Shown in pieces: positions 18,091 through 27,913 of a stretch of 49,572 nucleotides of DNA. Made by a program: the position numbers and the translations under genes. The notes under the pieces were generated by a model. The model did not search any database. It was given only the letters and a program-made list of their open reading frames with translations, and was not told where the DNA came from. Origin of the DNA: Candidatus Nanoarchaeia archaeon (GTDB lineage Archaea > Nanobdellota > Nanobdellia > SCGC-AAA011-G17 > JACPNG01); the NCBI GenBank assembly GCA_028713535.1, contig JAQTOC010000001.1, positions 1 to 49,572 of the forward strand. Reading direction: 5' to 3'. Numbering within the stretch: the first letter of the stretch is position 1; each line of letters starts with the position of its first letter.

Positions 18091-18807
18091 TTAACCGACA
18101 TAATCCAAATCTTCGTCTTTTTTAGCTTTAACATTAAGAGCAGCTTTTTTCATTTCATTATTTTTGGTAATCATTGTTTTTAGTTTCTTTTCAAATTCTT
18201 CTGCTGCTTTCAATAATGGCTTGTAGTCTACGTTTAAGTTAAGGTATTTATCAAGGACTTCTACCATCTTTGCAGCGCCTTTTGAGTCTGCCAATCCCAT
18301 CTGGGATTCAACGAAGATAGATGTTAAATCGTGGTGTTTTAATAACAAAGCACCAGTTACACCCATTACAACCCCTTCGTTTAAAGGCTTAAGACCGATT
18401 GATTCAAATTTTTTCTTTTTGGTTTTATCTTTTGAATAATAATAAGTGCTTAAGGTTGGCTGTGCTGCCCCGATCCCTTCCAACGAGATTATCTCTTTTG
18501 CGTTTAATACCTTTCCAAGTTCTTTTATTGCTTCTGCAATGTCCCATTCCTTGTTTTTTATGTTGCTTAACGCATGGATTAGTACAATGTTATTTTTTTT
18601 ATCGTAGAAGATTCCTACAGGATCCATTACCTCTGAGTTATGGATTGCAGCTATTGGCAGCATTTCCTCTGACCACATCTTTCCAATTGGCTTTGCATTG
18701 AGATGCTTGATTAAGAATTCTGTTGCAATTGTGCTTACAAGGCCAAAACCAGGAAATCCCTCTATTATTGTTGGATTTTTTGGTTTTTCTAACAAAGAAA
18801 CTTTCAT
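18091..18807 (-). CDS. PAC2-family proteasome assembly chaperone-like protein
   Basis: 238 aa; TIIEGFPGFGLVSTIATEFLIKHL and SLEGIGAAQP. Confidence 0.85.
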   Translation of the reverse strand: MKVSLLEKPKNPTIIEGFPGFGLVSTIATEFLIKHLNAKPIGKMWSEEMLPIAAIHNSEVMDPVGIFYDKKNNIVLIHALSNIKNKEWDIAEAIKELGKVLNAKEIISLEGIGAAQPTLSTYYYSKDKTKKKKFESIGLKPLNEGVVMGVTGALLLKHHDLTSIFVESQMGLADSKGAAKMVEVLDKYLNLNVDYKPLLKAAEEFEKKLKTMITKNNEMKKAALNVKAKKDEDLDYVG

Positions 18808-18829
18808 ATTTAGATTGATTAACTTTTAC

Positions 18830-20278
18830 TCATTTATATATTTTTCTAACTATACCTTTCTTTGCGTCTACTTCAACCAGATCTCCATCCTTAAATATCT
18901 TTGTTGCTATCTTTGTTGCAATTATACAGGGTTTGTTCATTTCTCTGGAGACTATTGCTGCATGGCATAATATGCCTCCTTCATCTGTAACAAATGCTGC
19001 TGCCTTTTCCATAGCGGGGATAAAATTAGGGAAGGTCATTACAGTTATTAAGATATCTTTTTGTTTTACCTTGGGCAGATCTTCTGGAATTAAGACAATT
19101 TTTGCTTGGCCTTGGGCATTACCTTTGTTTGCAACGTTTCCTTTGATTTCATTTATTTCACTGTTTACTTTTTCTCTTAGAAACTGCAATCTTTCCTGCC
19201 ATTTCCGCCCAGACAAAACATTATAACTATCTTTGAATGTAAACTGGGCAGAGTACTCTCTCCTTTTGTTTAATTCTTGTTCTGAGATTGGGGCTTTTTC
19301 TGTTTTTGCCATTCCAATTACTTCGGTGTAAGTTAGGTTCTGTAGGTCCTTTATTGGGAAACCTGCTTTTTTTGCTATTTCATAGAAAAGATCTTTAACT
19401 TTGTATCCTGCTCCATAGATTGTATCTGTCCTCCAAGTCCTTATATAAGCAAATTCTTTTGCAAGTTTGATTAATTTATACAACTCTGAGTCGTTTGCAA
19501 TTTTTAGTTCTTTTATTGTTTGTTTGAATAATTCTTTTTCTCTTTTTCTAGATTCAGCTAATTTTTTTAGTTCTGCATCTGGATTTTTATTTTGTGAAAT
19601 CAAGTTTTTTATTCTTTCTTCTATATCCTCTTTTGTCCAGGCCTTATCAAACTTATAACCTCTTGCTCCGATTATTGCAAATTTTTTTAGATGGTTATCC
19701 AACAATTTTTGATAGTTTTTATTCTTATAATTCTTGGTGAGGTTATACAATGATCTTTCTTCTAAGACGTGCTGATTTTCCTTGTCCGGAAATGTTAGAA
19801 TTCCCAGTATCTTTTGTTTATCTAAGTTTTCTGGAAGACTATCTGATATTCTATTTGAAATTGCTTTATCTGCAATAGGCATAGGAACCAAAAAACAGTG
19901 GCTGTGAAGTGCTGCATTAGTAAACTCCTCAATCTTTTTGATTATTTGCTGTTGGGTAAGCTCTGAACACTTTATTTTTTTTATTTCTTCTGCTTTTTTA
20001 TCTAATTTTTTTACATTAACCACCAGGGCATTTTTAAATTTATTTATTTCCGCTAGGTTTGTTTTTGAGAAAAAAACTTTCAGCCATTCAACCTCTTGTT
20101 TTTTATGAAAAACCTCCCCTTCCCCTAGACGAAGTATGCTTTCTGCATTCCAGGGGATTCCGGTTAGATTTTTAAAGTTCATATAAGCCCTGTCTGTTAT
20201 CGACCTAAAAAGCAGAGATTCAAGCCTATTTACTATACATATCCAATCTACTTCTTTGATATCATTGATTAAATCCAT
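18830..20278 (-). CDS. Standalone PEP-utilizing mobile (phosphohistidine) domain protein, paralog A
   Basis: 482 aa; C-term AAAFVTDEGGILCHAAIVSREMNKPCIIATKIATKIFKDGDLVEVDAKKGIVRKI; no ATP-grasp motifs. Confidence 0.85.
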   Translation of the reverse strand: MDLINDIKEVDWICIVNRLESLLFRSITDRAYMNFKNLTGIPWNAESILRLGEGEVFHKKQEVEWLKVFFSKTNLAEINKFKNALVVNVKKLDKKAEEIKKIKCSELTQQQIIKKIEEFTNAALHSHCFLVPMPIADKAISNRISDSLPENLDKQKILGILTFPDKENQHVLEERSLYNLTKNYKNKNYQKLLDNHLKKFAIIGARGYKFDKAWTKEDIEERIKNLISQNKNPDAELKKLAESRKREKELFKQTIKELKIANDSELYKLIKLAKEFAYIRTWRTDTIYGAGYKVKDLFYEIAKKAGFPIKDLQNLTYTEVIGMAKTEKAPISEQELNKRREYSAQFTFKDSYNVLSGRKWQERLQFLREKVNSEINEIKGNVANKGNAQGQAKIVLIPEDLPKVKQKDILITVMTFPNFIPAMEKAAAFVTDEGGILCHAAIVSREMNKPCIIATKIATKIFKDGDLVEVDAKKGIVRKIYK

Positions 20279-20279
20279 A

Positions 20280-20669
20280 TTAGAACGTAACCTTCTGGTT
20301 TTTCATGTCGTGAAGTTTGTTCAAATAGTTTGTTGCCACCTTTGTCCTTTCAAAGTCCTTTAGCTTTTCCTTAAACTTAGATAAAAAGAACGAGAGTTTT
20401 TCTGAAACAATATCTTCATTGACAATAGAAGTAATCGTAATCCCTGAAAGAACATCATCACCAAAGCCAAGGCCTTGTTCGCCTTCAATGTCCCTTAGTT
20501 TTTTAAGAATTATTTCACTGACTTCCTCAGGGTCTGTTAATTTAGCATTATGGGTTGTTGTTTTTTCTTTGTTGTCTACAGAGTACCTTATGAAGAGAGT
20601 CACTATCTTGTTTACCTTGTCAACTGCAACGACTTCAGCTTCCTTAAGGGAAATATTTACCTTCTTCAT
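20280..20669 (-). CDS. Hypothetical protein
   Basis: 129 aa, tight operon spacing with paralog A. Confidence 0.6.
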   Translation of the reverse strand: MKKVNISLKEAEVVAVDKVNKIVTLFIRYSVDNKEKTTTHNAKLTDPEEVSEIILKKLRDIEGEQGLGFGDDVLSGITITSIVNEDIVSEKLSFFLSKFKEKLKDFERTKVATNYLNKLHDMKNQKVTF

Positions 20670-20701
20670 GAAGCTATCTAGATATTTTTTTGTTTATAAG
20701 A

Positions 20702-20989
20702 TTATTTGTTGTCAAATTTCTCTTTTGCTTTTCCTTCTTTCCAGTAGATTTGATGCGATGCGGTTTTTCCGAACAAGGCAATAGCCATGTTTATTACATC
20801 TGACTGGTAAGGCTTAAGCTTTTTTTCAGTTAATATTGACTTTGCATCCTCAATACTCTGTTTCATTAAGTTAATGTTTTCTTTTCTAGATAATTTTTCC
20901 TGTTCAATTTCCTCTTCAAGAGTAAGGTAGACTTCTTCCCATTCAGGGTACCTAGTTCCTTTCTTTGGAAATGACTTGCTAAATGCCAT
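20702..20989 (-). CDS. Hypothetical protein
   Basis: 95 aa charged helical protein upstream in the same operon. Confidence 0.55.
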   Translation of the reverse strand: MAFSKSFPKKGTRYPEWEEVYLTLEEEIEQEKLSRKENINLMKQSIEDAKSILTEKKLKPYQSDVINMAIALFGKTASHQIYWKEGKAKEKFDNK

Positions 20990-21059
20990 AAAACAATCAA
21001 GGAGATGTTTTTTATAAAGTTATTTAATTAAAAACCGAAAAAGAAATAGGAAAGAGGAG

Positions 21060-21332
21060 TTATAAGAATCCTCTTATCTTTTCAATGTGCTCGGCTACCC
21101 GTGCACCATTCTCTGTAAGATTGATAACTTTAATCCTACCTTTCTTTTCAAACATAACAAGGTTTGCTTTCTGCATCTCCTGCAGAATCTTAACAGCATG
21201 AGAGTAGGTACAATCCACTTCTTTTGCTAGGACGCTTCCGTATCTGTTCTTAGTGCTCTTCATTAAAGCAACTAGAATCATAGCTGGTTTTTTTCTGAAA
21301 AACACTTCAAAAATGTCTTTTTTTCTTGCCAT
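21060..21332 (-). CDS. Winged-helix transcriptional regulator
   Basis: 90 aa; YGSVLAKEVDCTYSHAVKILQEMQKANLVMFEKKGRIKVINLTENG. Confidence 0.75.
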   Translation of the reverse strand: MARKKDIFEVFFRKKPAMILVALMKSTKNRYGSVLAKEVDCTYSHAVKILQEMQKANLVMFEKKGRIKVINLTENGARVAEHIEKIRGFL

Positions 21333-21530
21333 TATTTCCCCCTATCACGCCCTTTTTCTGTCCAATATTATGGTTTTGTCTTTTATTTTTAAAGATTATG
21401 TTTTGAAACTAAATATCATAACTTTATGGCTCATATATAAAGTTTTTGATGTTTTTTTTATTTTGATATTGAGTGAAAACACAGGTTGTTATGCGAAATA
21501 TTTTTAAAATGAGAACTCTAAGTTTAAAGG

Positions 21531-22247
21531 ATGAAACCTGTCAAAAGCAATGTTCCGAGGCACATTGGCATTATTCTTGATGGAAACAGAAGGTTTGCCA
21601 AGAGATTAATGATGAAGCCCTGGAAAGGCCATGAGTTTGGCGCTGAGAAGATTGAAAAGCTCATGAACTGGGCTGAGGAGCTTAAAATCAAGGAAATGAC
21701 GCTTTATGCTTTTTCTATTGAAAACTTTGACAGGCCAAAAGAAGAGTTTAACATGCTTATGAGAATCTTTAAGGAATCTTTTGACAAGGTTCTTAACAGA
21801 ATTGATGAGATCAATAAAAAAGGGCTGAGAATAAGGTTTATTGGAAGAATTGAGATGTTTCCTGAAAAGGTTTACAGCAGGATGAAGAAAATAATGGAAT
21901 TGACCAAGAACAACAAAAAATACTTTATTAATTTTGCAATGGCTTATGGCGGAAGGGCTGAGATAATTGATGCTACAAAAAAAATTGCCAATGAAATCAA
22001 AAAAGGAAAGCTAAAACCAGAGCAAATCAATGAGGAATTGTTTGGCAGGAATTTATATCTGAACTCAGATCCGGATTTAATCATAAGAACTTCTGGAGAG
22101 CAAAGGATTTCTGGGTTCTTGTTGTGGCAGGGCAGCTATGCTGAATTTTATTTCATAAAAAAACTGTGGCCTGAGTTTGAGAAAGAAGATTTGGTTAAGG
22201 CAATAAATGATTATTCAAGAAGAGACAGAAGATTTGGAAAGAATTAA
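21531..22247 (+). CDS. uppS: cis-prenyltransferase (undecaprenyl diphosphate synthase family)
   Basis: HIGIILDGNRRFAKRL, FSIENFDRPKEE, DLIIRTSGEQRISGFLLWQGSYAEFYF. Confidence 0.93.
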   Translation: MKPVKSNVPRHIGIILDGNRRFAKRLMMKPWKGHEFGAEKIEKLMNWAEELKIKEMTLYAFSIENFDRPKEEFNMLMRIFKESFDKVLNRIDEINKKGLRIRFIGRIEMFPEKVYSRMKKIMELTKNNKKYFINFAMAYGGRAEIIDATKKIANEIKKGKLKPEQINEELFGRNLYLNSDPDLIIRTSGEQRISGFLLWQGSYAEFYFIKKLWPEFEKEDLVKAINDYSRRDRRFGKN

Positions 22248-23266
22248 TACAAATTCTTGATGTAATCTGCCATTTCCAGCAAATAGGTTTTGCCTTCCTG
22301 CCTTAATTCAATATTTTTTATTGAGGATTTTCCTTTTTCTATTAATTCGTTTACTTTTTTCTGGCAATACTCAAATGCTCCTGAATTTTTTATTATTTTC
22401 TTTATTGTTTCTAAGTCCTTTGAAGAAATTTCCTTTGTGCCCCAGTTCTTAAAAATAAATTCTTTTTCTTCTTTTGAGCAAAGTTCAAGTGTTTTTGTTA
22501 TCAAAAGAGTTTTTTTGCCTTCTTTTGCGTCAGAATCATTTGGCTTGCCTGTTTCTTTTGTGTTTCCAAAAATACCATTAACATCGTCATGCAACTGGAA
22601 AGCGATTCCTATGTTATATGCATACTCCTGCAACTTTTTTATTTTTTCTTCTGGTGCGTTTGCCAGGATAGAGCCAATGTAGATTGGGCCCTGCATTGTG
22701 TAAGTTGCTGTTTTTAGTTCATAGAGTTTCCAGATGTCTTTTTCTGTCAGTTCTTTGAAGTTTGGGAGGACATCCATTGTTTGCCCTAAGATTTCCCTTT
22801 CAAGTATCCAGGAGATATATTTTATTGCTTCAATCTTTTCTTTTGGGCTGAATTTTGATTCAAGGATAATGTCATAAATATAGCTGGAGCAGAGATCTCC
22901 GGCAAGGATTGCTGCTGAAAGGCTTAGATGAGGATTAAACTCTTTTTCATACAGCTTGTGTATTGTTGGAAGGCCTCTTCTTAAATTTGATTTGTCCATA
23001 ATATCATCATGGATTAATAAGTAGGACTGCATCAACTCCAAGGAAAGTGAAACATCGATTATTTTATTATCATCCTTGAAGCATTTATATGCAAAGATTG
23101 TCGTTAAGGGCCTTATCCTTTTTCCTCCCCTTAATGTATATTCTGTTAGATTTTCAATTAAATTGTTGATGTATGGGGAAACACCCCTGTTTTTTTCAAG
23201 TTTTTTGTTTAGAAACGATTTAAGCAAGGAGTTTACTTTTTCCCTGTAAGTTTCTATGTTTTCCAT
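22244..23266 (-). CDS. Polyprenyl synthetase (GGPP synthase-like)
   Basis: LLIHDDIMDKSNLRRGLPTIH first Asp-rich motif; FQLHDDVNGIFG second motif. Confidence 0.9.
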   Translation of the reverse strand: MENIETYREKVNSLLKSFLNKKLEKNRGVSPYINNLIENLTEYTLRGGKRIRPLTTIFAYKCFKDDNKIIDVSLSLELMQSYLLIHDDIMDKSNLRRGLPTIHKLYEKEFNPHLSLSAAILAGDLCSSYIYDIILESKFSPKEKIEAIKYISWILEREILGQTMDVLPNFKELTEKDIWKLYELKTATYTMQGPIYIGSILANAPEEKIKKLQEYAYNIGIAFQLHDDVNGIFGNTKETGKPNDSDAKEGKKTLLITKTLELCSKEEKEFIFKNWGTKEISSKDLETIKKIIKNSGAFEYCQKKVNELIEKGKSSIKNIELRQEGKTYLLEMADYIKNLY

Positions 23267-23316
23267 GGTTATTTTAGGTGCAAAATCTTTAAAAACATTG
23301 TTACGTTAGTTATTAT

Positions 23317-23919
23317 ATGAAAATACTTGCTGCAGGAGACATACACGGAGATTCTAGACTAGCTAAAAAACTAGCTGACAGAGCAGAGAAAGAACATGTT
23401 GAATTAGTCATACTCTGCGGGGATTTGACTCAGGGAGAAAAGTCCACTGAGGGAATAGTTGGTCCATTTGTTAAAAAACATAAAAGAGTTTTATTAATCC
23501 CTGGGAATCATGAGAGTGTTGCAACAGTAGATTTCCTGGCAGAATGGTATGGAGTTAAAAATCTTCATGGATACAGCGTAAAATACAAGGACATTGGATT
23601 CTTTGGCGCGAGCGCCACAAACATAGGGATACATCAAGTTAGCGAGGATGAAACGTTTAAGTTGTTAAAGCAGGGCTTTGACCACATCAAGGACGTTAAA
23701 ACAAAGATAATGATCACGCACACACACCCAAGAGGATCTAAGATGGAAAAACTTTCCAGTTTTGTTTTTGGAAGCGATGCTGTGTCAAAGGCATTGAAGA
23801 AATTTAAGCCAGATGTCTTATTATGCAGCCACGTTCATGAAGCAGAAGGCCTGGAAGAAAAAGTTGGAAACACAATTGTAATAAATGTTGGCAGAGAGGG
23901 GAAAATTCTTAATATTTGA
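23317..23919 (+). CDS. Metallophosphoesterase
   Basis: AGDIHGD, ILCGDLTQG, IPGNHES, THTHPRGS, SHVHEAEG. Confidence 0.9.
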   Translation: MKILAAGDIHGDSRLAKKLADRAEKEHVELVILCGDLTQGEKSTEGIVGPFVKKHKRVLLIPGNHESVATVDFLAEWYGVKNLHGYSVKYKDIGFFGASATNIGIHQVSEDETFKLLKQGFDHIKDVKTKIMITHTHPRGSKMEKLSSFVFGSDAVSKALKKFKPDVLLCSHVHEAEGLEEKVGNTIVINVGREGKILNI

Positions 23920-23987
23920 CTAAGCTCTTTGAAAACATTTAAATATTTGCTTATCTACTGAAATATAGCTATTTGAGAGGTGATTTG

Positions 23988-24623
23988 ATGAAGAAAGGAT
24001 TTGATTCTAATTTTCTTTTAGTTATGGTTGTTGCTGTTGTGGCGATTGTTGGAATCGTAGTGATGTTCAGGGCAAACGCAGTTTCTTATGACGGCTCTTG
24101 GGATGAAATCTCTGGAGAGGTTGCAAGAGACTTTGGAATGTACAAGCTCAGTGTTGGAGATAAAATAATTGTTAACTCTGTTGAGATCTCCTTGGAGAAT
24201 GTTGGAAGCAACAAAGCAATTGTAGTTAATGTTGGAGGAACTCCAGAAACCATTCCTTATGGACGAGCAGAGCTTGTTGGCGGACTTGAGATTACAAACA
24301 AGAAAGCATATTACTCATCCAAAAAAACTGCAAGATATGCTATTCTCAGGGTGATTGACAGGAGTGAACCAAGCTGCATAGACACTGATGGAGGAAAAAG
24401 ATATTTCATTAAAGGAAGTGTTTCTGGTTCAGGTCCTGATGGATCAGTATTCAGATCTGATACTTGTTTAGAGGCCATGGGCGGGTATTATGAAGAAGGA
24501 TATGAAAATATGTTGTTAGAATATTGGTGCAATGCAGGAGAGATTAACACTGTCGAATATAAATGCCCTAAGGGCTGTTCTGATGGAATCTGCCTTGGAA
24601 AAAACAGCATTGAAAGAGTATAA
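23988..24623 (+). CDS. Membrane-anchored extracellular Cys-rich protein
   Basis: GAGGTG then ATG at 23988; N-terminal TM; CIDTDGGKRYFIKGS...CPKGCSDGICL. Confidence 0.7.
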   Translation: MKKGFDSNFLLVMVVAVVAIVGIVVMFRANAVSYDGSWDEISGEVARDFGMYKLSVGDKIIVNSVEISLENVGSNKAIVVNVGGTPETIPYGRAELVGGLEITNKKAYYSSKKTARYAILRVIDRSEPSCIDTDGGKRYFIKGSVSGSGPDGSVFRSDTCLEAMGGYYEEGYENMLLEYWCNAGEINTVEYKCPKGCSDGICLGKNSIERV

Positions 24624-24690
24624 AACTAATCTCTTTTTCTTTTCTTTTTTAAAACACAAGATTTAAAAGATTTTAGTATAGTTTAATTCT

Positions 24691-26751
24691 ATGACTACTC
24701 AGGCAATTATAGCTGAAAAGCCAAGTGCTGCACTAAAAATAGCAGGTGCTTTAGCAGAAGGAAAGGTAAAGAAGAATACTATTGGAAAAGTTTCTTACTA
24801 TGAAATAACCAGAAATAAAAACAAGATTTTAATTGGATCTGCGGTTGGCCATTTATATGTTATTGGAGAGGAAAAGAAAAACCTGTATAAATATCCAGTT
24901 TTTGACATTGAATGGAAGCCCAGTTTTGAGAATAAAAAAGCAAATTTTACAAAGAAATACGCTGATGTTCTTAAGAAACTATGCAAGGAAGCTGATGAAT
25001 TGATTGTTGCAACAGACTTTGACGTTGAAGGCGAGGTTATCGGATTGAACATTGTCAGATTCATTGCAAATAAAAAAGACGCTGAAAGAATGAAGTTCAG
25101 CACGTTAACAAAAGATGAATTAATTGATAGCTATGAAAACAGAATGAAAACTTTGTCTTGGGGCCAGGCACATGCTGGCGAGGCAAGGCATATGCTGGAC
25201 TGGATTTATGGGATGAACTTGTCAAGAGCATTAACAAGCTCAATAAAAGCAAGTTCTGGAATGTTTAAAATTTTAAGTTCTGGAAGAGTTCAGGGACCTG
25301 CATTGAAAATTTTAACTGATAGGGAAAAAGAAATAATGAAATTTAAACCTGTTCAGTACTGGGAATTATGGTTAAAAGCCAAGGAATTAGAGGCAATACA
25401 TGAAAAGGACAAGTTCTGGAATGAAAACGAAGTCAAAAAGATACATGAAAACGTAAAAGGAAAAGATGGAAAGGTAAAAGCGATTGAAGACAAGAAATTT
25501 GACCAGTTACCTCCTAACCCATTTGATTTAACCTCACTACAGATGGAGGCTTACAAGGTTTTTAGGATAAGCCCTAAAGACACCTTGGATGTTGCACAGG
25601 AGCTTTATACTAACTCATATATTTCTTATCCGAGAACATCTAGCAACCAATTGCCTCCTTCAATTGGATACAAAAAAATAATACAGTTACTTGGAAAACA
25701 AAAAGAATACTCAAAGATCTGTGAGGAATTACTAAAGAAAGGTAAATTATTCCCTAATAACGGAAAGAAAACTGATCCTGCACACCCAGCAATTTATCCT
25801 ACTGGGGAAATACCTGGGAGCCTGACTGAAAGACAACACAAATTATATGATTTAATTGTAAAAAGAACACTTTCTAGTTTTGGAGAAAAGGCTGTAAGGG
25901 AAACGATTACTTTGAAAATTGATGTTAACAATGAAATCTTTGTCACAAGCGGGACAAGAACAATCGAGAAAGGATGGCATGAGATTTACGGAAAGTATAC
26001 GATGCTTAAAGATGTTGAGTTGCCTCACCTTAAGAAAGGAGATCTAATTGAGGTCAAGAAATTTGAGATCTTGAATAAAGAAACACAGCCACCAAAAAGA
26101 TATACTCCTGCTTCTATAATAAAAGAACTGGAGAAAAAAGGTTTGGGGACTAAATCAACAAGAGCAGGAATTGTTGATAACCTGTATGAAAGAGGATATC
26201 TAAAAGAAAAATCAATAATGGTTACTACTTTGGGTTTAAGAGTTGTTGATGCTTTAGAAGAATATGCTCCTTCTATCTTAGATGAGAACCTGACAAGACA
26301 TTTTGAAGAGGAGATGGAGGAGATAAGGAATAACAAGAAAGATGTTAAAAGTGTTTTTGATGAAGCCAAGAAAGTTTTAACTGAAATACTCGAAGATTTT
26401 AAGAAGAAAGAAAAAGACATTGGAAAAAAATTAAGCGAGGCGCATATTGAAACAAGGGATGAAAGCTCAATAATTGGCAAATGCAATTTATGCGACGGTG
26501 ATTTGAGAATAATGTATTCTAGGAAGAATAAAAGTTACTTTGTTGCATGCTCAAATTATCCTAAATGCACGAATACGTTTTCACTGCCAAAGTACTGCTT
26601 GGTTAAGCCTGCCGGCAAAACATGCGAAAGCTGCAAGTTTCCAATGGTTAAACTAATCAGGAAAGGCAAAAGGCCCTGGGAATTTTGCATCAACCAGAAA
26701 TGTCCTAAGAAAGATGAAGACAAAGTTACTGGAAGCGGGTTTGAAATTTAA
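24691..26751 (+). CDS. topA: DNA topoisomerase I (type IA) with C-terminal zinc fingers
   Basis: IAEKPSAALKIAGAL Toprim, SYPRTSSNQLP active-site Tyr region, C-terminal Cys4 fingers. Confidence 0.93.
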   Translation: MTTQAIIAEKPSAALKIAGALAEGKVKKNTIGKVSYYEITRNKNKILIGSAVGHLYVIGEEKKNLYKYPVFDIEWKPSFENKKANFTKKYADVLKKLCKEADELIVATDFDVEGEVIGLNIVRFIANKKDAERMKFSTLTKDELIDSYENRMKTLSWGQAHAGEARHMLDWIYGMNLSRALTSSIKASSGMFKILSSGRVQGPALKILTDREKEIMKFKPVQYWELWLKAKELEAIHEKDKFWNENEVKKIHENVKGKDGKVKAIEDKKFDQLPPNPFDLTSLQMEAYKVFRISPKDTLDVAQELYTNSYISYPRTSSNQLPPSIGYKKIIQLLGKQKEYSKICEELLKKGKLFPNNGKKTDPAHPAIYPTGEIPGSLTERQHKLYDLIVKRTLSSFGEKAVRETITLKIDVNNEIFVTSGTRTIEKGWHEIYGKYTMLKDVELPHLKKGDLIEVKKFEILNKETQPPKRYTPASIIKELEKKGLGTKSTRAGIVDNLYERGYLKEKSIMVTTLGLRVVDALEEYAPSILDENLTRHFEEEMEEIRNNKKDVKSVFDEAKKVLTEILEDFKKKEKDIGKKLSEAHIETRDESSIIGKCNLCDGDLRIMYSRKNKSYFVACSNYPKCTNTFSLPKYCLVKPAGKTCESCKFPMVKLIRKGKRPWEFCINQKCPKKDEDKVTGSGFEI

Positions 26752-27764
26752 AGAAAGCCTCTTATTCCCTGTTTTTTAAAATAGTTTATTCTTGTTAATA
26801 AACTTCCCAGTTCGAACCAGATTATTTTAAATGGACCTGATTTATTTAATAAAGAAAGAATCTTATTATGTATTTTATTTCTGAGTAAAATTCTTTCAAG
26901 TCTTTCTGGTTTATGGTTTTTATTGAGAATGATTTTTGCTATCTCCTCTCCTGAGATTAATGCTGCATAAATTCCTTCCCCGCTTAGACCAGAAACAAGG
27001 CCTGCTGCGTCTCCAATTAAAAAGATATTATTAAATTTAAATCCCTGATAGTTTGTATTTAGTGGAAATGCTTCAAATTTTGCCTTTGAAACATTAATTT
27101 TATTCTTTTTTAACCAAGAGTCAAGGTTTTCCTTAAGTTTTTTTACTGAAAAGTATTTTGGATCGCAGCCTGTTCCGATTGAAGTATAGTCTTTGTGGGG
27201 AAATATCCAGGCATACCATGATTTGAACAGTTTTGGATTAACAAATACCTCGAGATTATCGTATTTTTTTGGGAGGAGATACTGTATTGCTATTTTGTTT
27301 TTATTTTTCAGTCCAAGATGTTTTCTTACCACTGAGCAAGAGCCGTCTGCACCTACTAAATATTTGAATCTTATCTTCTCTTTATTGTTTATTATCACAA
27401 AGTTTTTTTCTATTTTTGTTATTTTTGCGTTTGTTTTTATTTTAATATTTTTAACCCTTTTAACAAGAAAATCCCCTAATTTTTTTCTGTCTATTGTGGC
27501 AATACATTCTTGATTAAATTTAATGGTTTGAGTTCTTAAGGAGGTGTGAAACAATACTTGGTTGAATTCTCTGTCTAAGTAGCTCTTTGGTATTTTAAGA
27601 TAGTTTATGTCATGCAGAGTTAATCCACCAGCACAGACTTTTGGGCCTATAGTCTTGTTTTTTTCAAGAATCAAAACTTTTTTATTGGACTTTGAGAGAT
27701 GATACGCACAGTTTAAACCTGCAGGGCCTGCACCAACAATAACTATATCATATACATACATCAT
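26748..27764 (-). CDS. Geranylgeranyl reductase-family FAD-dependent oxidoreductase
   Basis: DIVIVGAGPAGLNCAYHLSKSNKKVLILEKN, IFLIGDAAGLVSGLSGEGIYAALISG. Confidence 0.88.
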   Translation of the reverse strand: MMYVYDIVIVGAGPAGLNCAYHLSKSNKKVLILEKNKTIGPKVCAGGLTLHDINYLKIPKSYLDREFNQVLFHTSLRTQTIKFNQECIATIDRKKLGDFLVKRVKNIKIKTNAKITKIEKNFVIINNKEKIRFKYLVGADGSCSVVRKHLGLKNKNKIAIQYLLPKKYDNLEVFVNPKLFKSWYAWIFPHKDYTSIGTGCDPKYFSVKKLKENLDSWLKKNKINVSKAKFEAFPLNTNYQGFKFNNIFLIGDAAGLVSGLSGEGIYAALISGEEIAKIILNKNHKPERLERILLRNKIHNKILSLLNKSGPFKIIWFELGSLLTRINYFKKQGIRGFL

Positions 27765-27913
27765 TCCTTAATTTAATTTAAGATTTAATAAATATTACGC
27801 TTCAAATTTTGGATTAACCCTAAACGCCCTAGAGAGAGAAGAATAATATTGCCTGAAGTGAATGGAGGTTTAATTCTCAGTAAAATTTAAATATTATAAC
27901 TAATTTAAATTGT

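Noticed and set aside
22244-23266. Second Asp-rich motif of the prenyl synthase reads DDVNG instead of DDxxD
   Set aside because: DDxxG variants occur in known functional polyprenyl synthases (DDLLG type), so not strong evidence of altered function.
26025-26486. 153-aa minus-strand ORF within topA
   Set aside because: Antisense to a well-supported topoisomerase; Ser/Phe-rich shadow ORF.
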